NCBI RefSeq assembly: GCF_003287895.1
Contig: NZ_CP030280.1
Span: 1,123,501 to 1,187,500 of the forward strand
From: Blautia argi
Lineage (GTDB): Bacteria > Bacillota > Clostridia > Lachnospirales > Lachnospiraceae
DNA: 64,000 bases
Reading direction: 5' to 3'
Positions 17,764 through 25,336 of the stretch are shown piece after piece (the stretch's first letter is position 1; each line of letters begins with the position of its first letter). The notes under the pieces were generated by a model. That model searched no databases and was not told the DNA's origin. It saw nothing but the letters and a program-made list of their open reading frames with translations. The position numbers and the translations under genes are program-made.

Positions 17764-18677
17764 TAAACGGAATTATCAATATTTATAAAGAAAAGGGATA
17801 TACCTCTCATGATGTGGTGGCCAGGCTTCGGGGAATTGTGCACCAGAAAAAAATCGGACATACCGGGACTTTAGACCCGGACGCAGAAGGCGTGCTTCCG
17901 GTCTGCCTGGGAAAAGGAACCAAGCTTTGCTCCATGCTGACAGATAAGCGAAAAACCTATGAGGCTGTGCTTCATCTGGGCATTGAAACCGATACTCAGG
18001 ATATTTCCGGAACCATAAAGCAGGAGTGTCCGGTTCAGGTGACAAAGGAAGAGGTGCGAGCCTGTGTGGAAGGCTTTGTGGGAAATCAGATGCAGATCCC
18101 GCCTATGTATTCCGCTTTAAAAGTAAAAGGGAAGAAGCTGTATGAGTTGGCAAGAGAAGGCATTGAGATAGAAAGGCAGGCAAGACCCGTTACTTTTTAT
18201 GAGATTCAGATTCTTTCTATAAATCTGCCCTTTGTCCGTTTTTCTGTTACCTGTTCCAAGGGAACCTACATACGGACTTTGTGCCATGATATAGGAGTAA
18301 AGCTTGGGTGCATGGGCTGTATGGAAAGCCTGGTGCGTACAAGAGTAGACCGATTTTTGATACAGGACAGCCTGAAGCTTTCCGAAGCAGAAGCTCTGAT
18401 GAAAGAGGGAAAGCTTTTGGAACATATGGTTTCTGTGGAGGAAATGTTTGAATATTTACCTGCTCTTTATGCAAAGCCGGCGTTTGCTAAAATGCTGCAG
18501 AATGGGAATGCAGTTGCAGAAAAACGGATTTTGGAGTCAGACAGAGTCCGTATGTATACAAATACAGGCGTATTTGTAGGAATTTATGAATGGCAGGAGG
18601 AGAAAGGGCTGTATAAGCCGGTTGCTATTTTTTCCTCTCCGGAGGATTTTCTGCCTGAAAAAAGGGATAAAACGTGA
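17760..18677 (+). CDS. truB: tRNA pseudouridine-55 synthase TruB
   Basis: TruB makes pseudouridine 55 in the T-loop of tRNAs. The 305-residue protein has the catalytic motif GHTGTLDPDAEGVLP (the Asp of LDPDA near 40 is the nucleophile) and the family blocks KTYEAVLHLG, IPPMYSALKVKGKKLYELAREG and CSKGTYIRTLCHDIG. Its ATG overlaps the nrnA stop by 4 bases. Confidence 0.96.
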   Translation: MINGIINIYKEKGYTSHDVVARLRGIVHQKKIGHTGTLDPDAEGVLPVCLGKGTKLCSMLTDKRKTYEAVLHLGIETDTQDISGTIKQECPVQVTKEEVRACVEGFVGNQMQIPPMYSALKVKGKKLYELAREGIEIERQARPVTFYEIQILSINLPFVRFSVTCSKGTYIRTLCHDIGVKLGCMGCMESLVRTRVDRFLIQDSLKLSEAEALMKEGKLLEHMVSVEEMFEYLPALYAKPAFAKMLQNGNAVAEKRILESDRVRMYTNTGVFVGIYEWQEEKGLYKPVAIFSSPEDFLPEKRDKT

Positions 18678-18687
18678 AGGAGCAGCG

Positions 18688-19620
18688 ATGATTTATACAA
18701 CAGAAGTTCCGCGCTTGGAAGAAGGAGTCAGAAGTGCAGTGACTCTGGGAAAGTTTGACGGACTGCACAGAGGACATCAGAAGCTGATTCACCGCATTCA
18801 GAAAAAGCGCAGCAGGAACTGTAGAACCGTGGTGTTTACCTTTGATGTGCCGCCAAGGTCTTATATGCTGAAAACACCCCCTAAATTTCTGCTTACTTAT
18901 GAGGAGAGAAGGGAGCTTTCAGAGGAGAGAGGAATCGACATTCTGGCAGAATGTCCTTTTACGGAAGAGCTGATGCACATGGAGCCCGAGGACTTTGTAA
19001 AGGAATATCTGGTGGAGCGGCTGCATGCAGCCTATCTGGCAGTGGGACCGGATTTTTGCTTTGGCCATAATCGAAAAGGAAATCCCGAGTTGCTTCAGAA
19101 ACTTGGGGAGCAGTATGGTTTTCAGGTGGAAATCGTAGAAAAGGAAAAGGACGGCGCCAGGGATATCAGCAGTACCTATGTCAGGGAAGAGCTGGAAAAG
19201 GGAAATATGGAAAAGGTCAATGAGCTTTTAGGGTATCCGTATTTTACCAGAGGTGAGATTGTTCACGGAAGGCAGTTAGGAAGAACTATAGGTGTACCCA
19301 CGGCCAATCTTATTCCACATGAGATAAAAAAGCTTCCGCCAAACGGTGTTTATATTACAAAATCCTTTATAGACGGAAAACTGTTTGAAGGAATTACCAA
19401 TGTGGGCTACAAGCCAACGGTAAGGGAGAATTTTTTGGGTGTGGAAACTTATCTTTTCTGCTGCAATGAGGATTTGTACGGGCAGGAGGCAGAGGTACGG
19501 TTTTATAAATTTCTGCGTCCAGAGGTAAAATTTGACTCCCTGGAGGAATTGAAGAAGCAGTTGAACCATGATGTAGAAATGGCTCGAATGTTTTTTGAAG
19601 AAGAAAATAGACAAAAGTAA
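18688..19620 (+). CDS. ribF: Bifunctional riboflavin kinase/FAD synthetase RibF
   Basis: RibF converts riboflavin to FMN and FAD. The N-terminal adenylyltransferase domain shows SAVTLGKFDGLHRGHQKLI and the ISSTYVREEL motif. The C-terminal kinase domain shows RGEIVHGRQLGRTIGVPTANL and NGVYITK. The ATG at 18688 has GAAGGAG 6 bases upstream. The frame is open further left, but that stretch overlaps truB and lacks the family start. Length is 310 residues. In Firmicutes rpsO usually follows; here a 7.6-kb envelope block intervenes. Confidence 0.95.
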   Translation: MIYTTEVPRLEEGVRSAVTLGKFDGLHRGHQKLIHRIQKKRSRNCRTVVFTFDVPPRSYMLKTPPKFLLTYEERRELSEERGIDILAECPFTEELMHMEPEDFVKEYLVERLHAAYLAVGPDFCFGHNRKGNPELLQKLGEQYGFQVEIVEKEKDGARDISSTYVREELEKGNMEKVNELLGYPYFTRGEIVHGRQLGRTIGVPTANLIPHEIKKLPPNGVYITKSFIDGKLFEGITNVGYKPTVRENFLGVETYLFCCNEDLYGQEAEVRFYKFLRPEVKFDSLEELKKQLNHDVEMARMFFEEENRQK

Positions 19621-19683
19621 AAACTTCGATTATGATGAAAGGGTGCTGTTTCGTGTGGCAGCGCCTTTACGAAGGAGAGAAAA

Positions 19684-21327
19684 ATGAATATAGAAAACGT
19701 ATTGTCGCTCATTGGCGGTCTGGGGCTTTTTCTCTATGGTATGACCGTTATGGGGGACAGCATTGAGAAAGCAGCCGGGGCAAAGATGCGAAGCTTTCTG
19801 GCGTTTTTTACCAAAAACAGGTTTGTGGGCATGTTGTTTGGCATGCTGTTCTGCGCGATTGTGCAGTCCTCAAGCGCTACGACGGTTATGGTGGTCAGCT
19901 TTGTTAATGCAGGACTTATGAATCTGGTACAGGCAACCGGTATTATTATGGGGGCCAATATTGGTACAACCATTACTTCCCAGTTGGTTGCGTTTAATCT
20001 GTCAGAAGCAGCCCCGATCTTTTTGATGCTGGGTGTTCTTGTGACTATGTTCTGCAAAAATACAAAGGTGAAGCAGACCGGAGAAGCCATACTGGGATTT
20101 GGTGTGCTTTTCATGGGACTTTCTCTGATGTCTGGCAGCATGGCAGGCATGAAGGAATCTCCTGTAATTGTGAATCTGCTGGCAGGTCTTGATAATCCTT
20201 TCCTGGGAATTTTTGTGGGATTTGTGGTTACAGCCATTATTCAAAGTTCTTCTGTTACAGTCAGCATTGTGCTTTTAATGGCACAGCAGGGGCTGCTTCC
20301 TCTGTGGATTTGTTTTTATATTATTTTGGGCTGTAACATTGGCTCCTGTACTACTGCGCTTCTGGCAAGCATCAGTGGGAATAAAGATGCCAAACGTGCG
20401 GCAATGATTCATTTCCTGTTTAATATTATAGGAACCATAATTATTGCGGTGATTCTTCTTTTGGGAGAACGCTGGATTGAAGCTGGTATTTTGACAATTT
20501 CCAACCATGACATTGGACGAAGTGTGGCAAATGCCCACACCTTCTTTAAGGTCTTCCAGGTTCTGGTTCTTTTCCCGTTTGCACAGTGGATTGTAAAACT
20601 GACATATCTTCTGGTTCCGGACAGGAAAAACGAAAAGCAGGAAGAAGGGTTTCATCTGGAGTACATAGGACCCTCCAGTGTATTTTCACCCAGCACGGCT
20701 GTGGTAGAGGTGACAAAGGAGCTGGAACGTATGGGAAATATGGCGGCAGAGAATTTAAGCTGCGCTATGGACGCCCTGCTTTCTCCAGAAGAAAAGAAGC
20801 TTCAAAGCGTGTATGAAACAGAAAAGAATATCAATTACATGAATCATGCAATTACGGACTATCTGGTATCCATCAGCCAGAGTACCCTTCCTATTGATGA
20901 CATTAAAAGTATTGGTGGTCTGTTTCATGTGGTAAATGATATTGAGCGAATCGGAGATCATGCAGAAAATGTGGCGGATGCAGCCAGAACCAGAGAGGAG
21001 CGAAATATTCCTTTCAGCCCGCAGGCGCAGGAGGAGATGAAGGGAATGCTGGAACAGGTGCTTCAGATTACCTCCTATGCTATGGACATGTTTTCCAATA
21101 ATAACCGGGAGCATCTTCAGGAAATTCTGGAGCTGGAAAATTCCATTGACCAGATGGAACGGGATTTGCAGAAAGCGCACGTAAAACGCCTTACCAGAAA
21201 AGAATGTACACCTGATGCCGGAATGTTGTTTTCTGATTTGATTTCCGGTCTGGAGAGAGTGGCAGATCATGCGACCAATATTGCCTTCTCCATTTTAGAT
21301 GAGGAACCGGAAGAAAAAAACGTATAA
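19684..21327 (+). CDS. Na/Pi cotransporter family protein with PhoU-like domain
   Basis: This 547-residue protein couples a membrane transporter (about 1-310) to a cytoplasmic PhoU-like helical domain (about 340-540). The duplicated QSSSATT/QSSSVTV motifs (IVQSSSATTVMVV and IIQSSSVTVSIV) are the Na-phosphate symporter hallmark. GANIGTT and GCNIGSC follow them. The tail pattern DIERIGDHAENVAD and GLERVADHATNIAFS is typical of PhoU. It should import phosphate or export Na, probably in the family of B. subtilis YqeW. GAAGGAGAG precedes ATG and a terminator follows. Confidence 0.9.
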   Translation: MNIENVLSLIGGLGLFLYGMTVMGDSIEKAAGAKMRSFLAFFTKNRFVGMLFGMLFCAIVQSSSATTVMVVSFVNAGLMNLVQATGIIMGANIGTTITSQLVAFNLSEAAPIFLMLGVLVTMFCKNTKVKQTGEAILGFGVLFMGLSLMSGSMAGMKESPVIVNLLAGLDNPFLGIFVGFVVTAIIQSSSVTVSIVLLMAQQGLLPLWICFYIILGCNIGSCTTALLASISGNKDAKRAAMIHFLFNIIGTIIIAVILLLGERWIEAGILTISNHDIGRSVANAHTFFKVFQVLVLFPFAQWIVKLTYLLVPDRKNEKQEEGFHLEYIGPSSVFSPSTAVVEVTKELERMGNMAAENLSCAMDALLSPEEKKLQSVYETEKNINYMNHAITDYLVSISQSTLPIDDIKSIGGLFHVVNDIERIGDHAENVADAARTREERNIPFSPQAQEEMKGMLEQVLQITSYAMDMFSNNNREHLQEILELENSIDQMERDLQKAHVKRLTRKECTPDAGMLFSDLISGLERVADHATNIAFSILDEEPEEKNV

Positions 21328-21339
21328 TATACAAAAGAT

Positions 21340-21371
21340 AAGCCTGAGGGAAACTGCCCTTGGGCTTTTTT
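21340..21371 (+). terminator. Terminator after the Na/Pi transporter
   Basis: AAGCCTGAGGG pairs with CCCTTGGGCTT (two G-U pairs) around AAACTG and runs into TTTTTT. Confidence 0.8.
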
Positions 21372-21500
21372 GCAGCTTCGCGAGGATTGCACTGCGGCGG
21401 AATGGAATGATGTCGCTGATGCGACCAGTCACAGACAGAGGATCCCGCAGGAGGGATTTTTTGTTATAGGAAAATTTGAGAAAAGGAGAAAGGGTATATT
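21372..21500 (+). promoter_or_regulatory. Structured leader before the NlpC/P60 gene
   Basis: Two folds are visible: GTCGC-TGAT-GCGAC, then ATCCC-GCAGGA-GGGAT followed by TTTTTT. The second looks like a short intrinsic terminator just before the ribosome binding site AAAAGGAGAAAG. NlpC/P60 genes of Firmicutes often follow c-di-AMP riboswitches, but the conserved core of that riboswitch is not recognised here. Confidence 0.3.
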
Positions 21501-22282
21501 ATGCGGAAAATGGGAAAACGCTGCATCAGGGGACTTTTTACAACAGGTCTTCTGGCAGCAGGAATTTTTTTGTACAGGGAGGAACTTTTGGCAGCGCCCG
21601 CAGAGGAAGGAAAGATAATCGCATATGCAAATGTAAATTCCTGTCTGAATATTCGCACAGGCAAAGGGACAGAGTATGAGGTGAAAGCGCAGCTTCCAAA
21701 GGACGGGTGCTGTGAGATTCTGGAGGATGCAGGGGACTGGTGCAGGATTTCTTCGGACGGAATTGAAGGTTATGTGTTTAAAGCATACCTGATTACAGGC
21801 ATTTCGGAAAAGGAATATCTGGCTTTGACTCAGAGGAGGGAACCTGTGTATGCATATCGGATTTCAGAAGAAAAGACAAACAAGGCTGATAAAATTCAGA
21901 CAGCAAGTGCCGGGGTGCAAAATGCCTCAAAAGGAGAGGAACTGGTGCAGTTTGCCTTGCAATTGTGGGAAATCCCTATGTGTGGGGTGGGACAAGCCTG
22001 ACAGAGGGGGCAGACTGCTCCGGCTTTGTCCAGAGTGTGTATCAGAATTTCGGGATTTCCCTGCCAAGAGTGGCGGCAGACCAGGCAAATGCAGGAACAA
22101 GAGTGGCGCTTACAGAGCTTTTGCCGGGAGATTTGATTTTCTATGCAGACGGTGGGGAAATCTACCATGTGGTGTTGTACATGGGGGACAATCAGGTGGT
22201 GCATGCCAGCAGTAAGGCTACAGGAATTAAGGTGTCAAATGTGTATTGGGAGCATGCAGTACAGGCTGTGAGGCTGCTTTGA
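21501..22282 (+). pseudogene. SH3-NlpC/P60 cell wall hydrolase, frameshifted
   Basis: The reading frame encodes a signal peptide or membrane anchor (1-30), an SH3b wall-binding domain (about 36-95, CLNIRTGKGTEYEV and WCRISSDGIEGYV) and a linker, then shifts. The NlpC/P60 catalytic domain continues in another frame: VGNPYVWGGTSLTEGADCSGFVQSVY with the nucleophile Cys, then YHVVLYMG with His. One base is missing near 21961-21965 (CAATTGTGG where CAATTTGTGG would restore Q-F-V-G-N-P). The intact enzyme would cleave D-Glu-diamino-acid bonds in peptidoglycan. A sequencing error would explain it equally well, because both halves are well conserved. Confidence 0.85.
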
Positions 22283-22298
22283 GAATATAAAAAATATC

Positions 22299-22327
22299 TT
22301 GACAGGAGATAGGCACAGGGGTAAAAT
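22299..22327 (+). promoter_or_regulatory. Promoter of the LCP-sortase operon
   Basis: TTGACA (22299-22304) and TAAAAT (22322-22327) are separated by 17 bases. A leader of about 150 bases with a terminator-like hairpin follows before the LCP start. Confidence 0.75.
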
Positions 22328-22420
22328 ATAAAAAGTAAATATTTACAGCATAGACGGACAGAGAGCAAGAGAAGACGGCGGATATGCTGGGAAAATTTGG
22401 ATTTTAGCGTGTATAGGAAG

Positions 22421-22455
22421 GCTCCGTTTGTCTGTTATGACAAGCGGAGTTTTTG
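22421..22455 (+). terminator. Terminator/attenuator hairpin in the LCP leader
   Basis: CTCCGTTTGTC pairs with GACAAGCGGAG (one G-U pair) around TGTTAT and is followed by TTTTTG. It lies downstream of the promoter at 22327 and only about 25 bases before the LCP ribosome binding site. Transcripts starting at that promoter must read through it. Confidence 0.7.
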
Positions 22456-22484
22456 TTTATAAAAACACAGAACAGGGGGAAGCT

Positions 22485-23588
22485 GTGAAAAAAACAGAAG
22501 GAAAAACAGGGAAGAAAAGAATTCTGAAAGTCTGCTTGATTTTTTTTGGGATTTTCTTTTTCCTTTTGGCTGGCAGTATCGCAGGTTTTTTTTATTTGCG
22601 TGTAAAAGGAGAGAAAGGACTGAAAACAGCAGTTCCGGCTGCAGAGCAGTCAGAGGAAAAAAGCGAGAAGGAAGGGCAAAAAGAGAAAGAGGATTTGCCG
22701 GAGGGTATTTATACCACATATCAGGGAAAACGGTATCGGTATAATGAAGATGAGATTAATTTTTTGTGCCTTGGTATTGATAAAGATATTCCCATGGAGG
22801 AAAAGAGGAATACAGGAAGCGAGGGACTGGCAGACGCCGTTTTGCTGGTGAGTATTAATGTGCAAAGTAAAGATGTGAAACTTCTGGCTATACCAAGGGA
22901 AACTGTGATTCCTGTAAAAGTTTTTGACAGAGCCGGGAATTTTGTAAAAACAGAAAATAAACAGATTACACTGCAGTATGCCTATGGAAGAACAGCCAAA
23001 GACAGCTGTGAACTTACGGCAGAGGCTGTATCGAATTTGTTGTATAAGCTGCCCATTCAGCGTTATTGTGCCATTAATTTTACGGCGCTTCCTGTTTTAA
23101 ATGATGCCATCGGAGGGGTAAAGCTGACGGCTCTGGAAACTGTACAATGGTGGAATGGCAGTTTTTATGAAGGCCAGGACTTGCATCTGAAAGGACAAAT
23201 GGCTCTTGATTATGTAAGGCAGAGAGATGAAACCATTCCTGAGAGCAGCATGGGAAGACTGGAAAGACAGAAACAGTATATAACCGGGTTTATTGATCAG
23301 GCAAAAGCAGCAGTTAAAAAAGATGTAACCCTTCCGGCAGAGCTCTTTCAGCAGTTAACGGATTATATGTGTACGAATATAACACTGGAGGATCTTGCTT
23401 ATCTGGCTCCGGAGCTTGTAAATATCCGTCTGAATCCGGAAAATATCGGTATGGTTCCCGGTGATGTGGTTCCGGCAGGGGAACATGAGGAATATCATGT
23501 GCATACGGAAGAGTTAAAAAAACTTGTAATTCAGTCTTTTTATGAAGAGGTTCCAGAAGAGGGAATTACAGGAGAAGCAGTACAGTGA
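22485..23588 (+). CDS. LytR-CpsA-Psr (LCP) family glycopolymer ligase
   Basis: LCP enzymes transfer phosphate-linked glycopolymers such as teichoic acid or capsule from lipid carrier to peptidoglycan. The 367-residue protein has a short basic N-terminus, one membrane span (about 14-36) and an external LCP domain: FLCLGIDKD, GLADAVLLVSIN, AIPRET, INFTALPVLNDAIGGV and YVRQRDE...SMGRLERQKQYI with the conserved Arg and Asp residues. GTG at 22485 is chosen because GGGGGA lies 5 bases upstream. The open frame extends left to TTG 22428, but those codons fall in the attenuator hairpin. Sortase follows 21 bases later. Confidence 0.88.
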   Translation: MKKTEGKTGKKRILKVCLIFFGIFFFLLAGSIAGFFYLRVKGEKGLKTAVPAAEQSEEKSEKEGQKEKEDLPEGIYTTYQGKRYRYNEDEINFLCLGIDKDIPMEEKRNTGSEGLADAVLLVSINVQSKDVKLLAIPRETVIPVKVFDRAGNFVKTENKQITLQYAYGRTAKDSCELTAEAVSNLLYKLPIQRYCAINFTALPVLNDAIGGVKLTALETVQWWNGSFYEGQDLHLKGQMALDYVRQRDETIPESSMGRLERQKQYITGFIDQAKAAVKKDVTLPAELFQQLTDYMCTNITLEDLAYLAPELVNIRLNPENIGMVPGDVVPAGEHEEYHVHTEELKKLVIQSFYEEVPEEGITGEAVQ

Positions 23589-23609
23589 CAGATATAAAGG
23601 AGAGCAGCT

Positions 23610-24395
23610 ATGAAAAAGTCTTTGAAAGTAATTATTATTATTGTTGCGGCAGTTTTCTTAACTGCAGGTGCAGCTATCGGAGTGATTTATTTTTTTGGCG
23701 GACAGGAACAGCCCACAGAAACAGTCAGTAAACCGGAAAAGGCAGATGCAGAGCAGGCAGAAAAGGATTATCAGGTTCTGCAGGGAGAAGTGGTAGAAAA
23801 GAGTCAGGATCCTTACGAAAGTAAGATTAATTTTGAAGAACTGCAGAAGTTAAATCAAGATGCCTATGCATGGATACAGATACCGGGTACAAACATAGAT
23901 TATCCGATTCTGCAGACAGCAGTGGAGGCAGATGACTATTATCTGAATCGAACCATTGATGGGAAAGTTGGTTATCCGGGGTCTATTTATACAGAAAAAT
24001 ACAATTCCACTTCTTTTGCAGACCCGGTTACTATCGTATACGGACATAATATGAAAGAAGGCACCATGTTTGCGGATTTGCATAAATATACAGACAAAGC
24101 TTTTTTTGACAGTAACCCGTACATTTATATTTATTTACCGGATAAAACCCTGAAATATCAGATTTTTGCTGCGGTAGCCTTTGATGACAGATATATTTTA
24201 GGCAGCTATAATTTTTTGGATAAAGATGATTTTCAGAAATATTTAGACGAACTCAGAAGTTCGATAGACGGAAATGTAAATTCTGATATAGAGGTCACAC
24301 AGGATAGTAAAATTCTGACGTTGTCTACCTGTATCGGAGAATATCCGGAACAGAGATGGCTTGTAAATGCAACATTGGTATCACAGGAAGAATAG
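23610..24395 (+). CDS. srtB: Class B sortase
   Basis: Sortase B cleaves a C-terminal sorting motif and links the protein to cell wall peptide. This 261-residue protein has an N-terminal membrane anchor (about 5-28), then the class B pattern: AWIQIPGTNIDYPILQ, VYGHNM with catalytic His, and TLSTC with catalytic Cys followed by a C-terminal Arg (PEQRWLVNA). AAAGGAGAG precedes ATG. It sits between an LCP ligase and a secreted protein ending in SPKTGN; SPKTG-like motifs are known substrates of C. difficile SrtB. The neighbour is therefore the likely substrate. Confidence 0.92.
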   Translation: MKKSLKVIIIIVAAVFLTAGAAIGVIYFFGGQEQPTETVSKPEKADAEQAEKDYQVLQGEVVEKSQDPYESKINFEELQKLNQDAYAWIQIPGTNIDYPILQTAVEADDYYLNRTIDGKVGYPGSIYTEKYNSTSFADPVTIVYGHNMKEGTMFADLHKYTDKAFFDSNPYIYIYLPDKTLKYQIFAAVAFDDRYILGSYNFLDKDDFQKYLDELRSSIDGNVNSDIEVTQDSKILTLSTCIGEYPEQRWLVNATLVSQEE

Positions 24396-24407
24396 CCGTA
24401 AAAGAGG

Positions 24408-24429
24408 TTAAAACATGTATATGTTTTAA
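24408..24429. repeat. 9-bp palindrome between sortase and its candidate substrate
   Basis: TTAAAACAT and ATGTTTTAA flank GTAT. It could be a weak mRNA hairpin separating srtB from the next gene or an operator. No clear T-run follows. Confidence 0.45.
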
Positions 24430-24464
24430 TAAATCACACAAAATAGCAGATAGGAGAGAACATT

Positions 24465-25223
24465 ATGAAAAGTTTGAAAAAGGCGGCAGCAGTAGCAGCG
24501 GCAGCAGTATTGTGCGTAAGCATGAGTGTAGGTGTATTCGCTTCCAGTCCGACAGACCCGGAAATTCCATCCGTATGGGGTGGAAACGGAACAGATAAAG
24601 ACGGAAACAAAGTGACTGCAATGCAGACAGAAGAACTTTCCAAGGAAGTGGAAGAAATTCTGAAAGATGAAGAGCAGGTGAAAGAAATTCTGAAGGAAGC
24701 CGGATACGAGGTTACAGAAGACCAGAACGCAGTTGTTCTTGGCGCAGGCAATATTGAGCTTGTAGATGGACAGTGGGACGGTATGGAAATGCCGGAAGGC
24801 GGAGTTGACTTAGAACTTAGATTGGAAACCGGATCTTGGGATTGGGATACTAATACCTATGTAGAAAATGAAACATTGAAAGATCTGAAAGACGGAGATA
24901 CTGTATATGTTCTTCATCAGAAAGCAGACGGAACCTGGGAAGTGCTGGAAGGAACAGCCGTTGTAGAAAACATCTATGGTTATACATATTACAGTGTAAA
25001 AGCACACTTTGACAGCCTTTCTCCAGTAGCAATTGTAAAGATCATGTCTAACGGGGAAGTTGTTGTTCTGGACAAAGAAGAAAAACCAGTTGGAACAATT
25101 AAACCGGGAGAAAAGGATCCGGTTGGAACAATTCAGCCGGAAAAAGCTGAGGGAAAAGGAGATTCTAAAGTAGTGAAGACATCTTCTGCAACTACAAAAA
25201 AATCTCCAAAAACAGGAAATTAA
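24465..25223 (+). CDS. Secreted protein ending in a bare SPKTGN sortase motif
   Basis: The 252-residue protein has a clear Sec signal peptide (KKAAAVAAAAVLCVSMSVGVFA, cleavage near AFAS or VFA-SS), an acidic middle of no recognised family and a linker with a duplicated PVGTIKPGEKD/PVGTIQPEKAE unit. It stops exactly at KKSPKTGN. SPKTG is a class B sortase motif, but the hydrophobic span and basic tail that normally follow are absent, and no other frame supplies them before the terminator 50 bases downstream. It lies 69 bases after srtB. How it would be held for sortase is unknown. AGGAGAG precedes ATG. Confidence 0.75.
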   Translation: MKSLKKAAAVAAAAVLCVSMSVGVFASSPTDPEIPSVWGGNGTDKDGNKVTAMQTEELSKEVEEILKDEEQVKEILKEAGYEVTEDQNAVVLGAGNIELVDGQWDGMEMPEGGVDLELRLETGSWDWDTNTYVENETLKDLKDGDTVYVLHQKADGTWEVLEGTAVVENIYGYTYYSVKAHFDSLSPVAIVKIMSNGEVVVLDKEEKPVGTIKPGEKDPVGTIQPEKAEGKGDSKVVKTSSATTKKSPKTGN

Positions 25224-25272
25224 ACCAGAATAAATAGTAGTACAAATGGTATTTTGTGTGAGGATAAAAAGC

Positions 25273-25315
25273 AGAAACCCGTCTGTCTTAAGGCAGAATG
25301 GGTTTCTGTTTTCTG
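25273..25315 (+). terminator. Terminator after the SPKTGN protein gene
   Basis: CAGAAACCC pairs with GGGTTTCTG, with an inner TCTG/CAGA stem, followed by TTTTCTG. It ends the sortase-substrate transcript just before the ligase-like gene. Confidence 0.75.
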
Positions 25316-25336
25316 AAGATTTATAAAGGGGAAGAG

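Noticed and set aside
18586..18687. An N-terminal extension of RibF
   Set aside because: It lies inside truB, and the canonical start with its own ribosome binding site is at 18688.
21372..21500. A c-di-AMP (ydaO) riboswitch before the NlpC/P60 gene
   Set aside because: NlpC genes often have one, but the conserved core could not be found; only short hairpins are visible. A covariance-model search for the ydaO-yuaA class would settle it.
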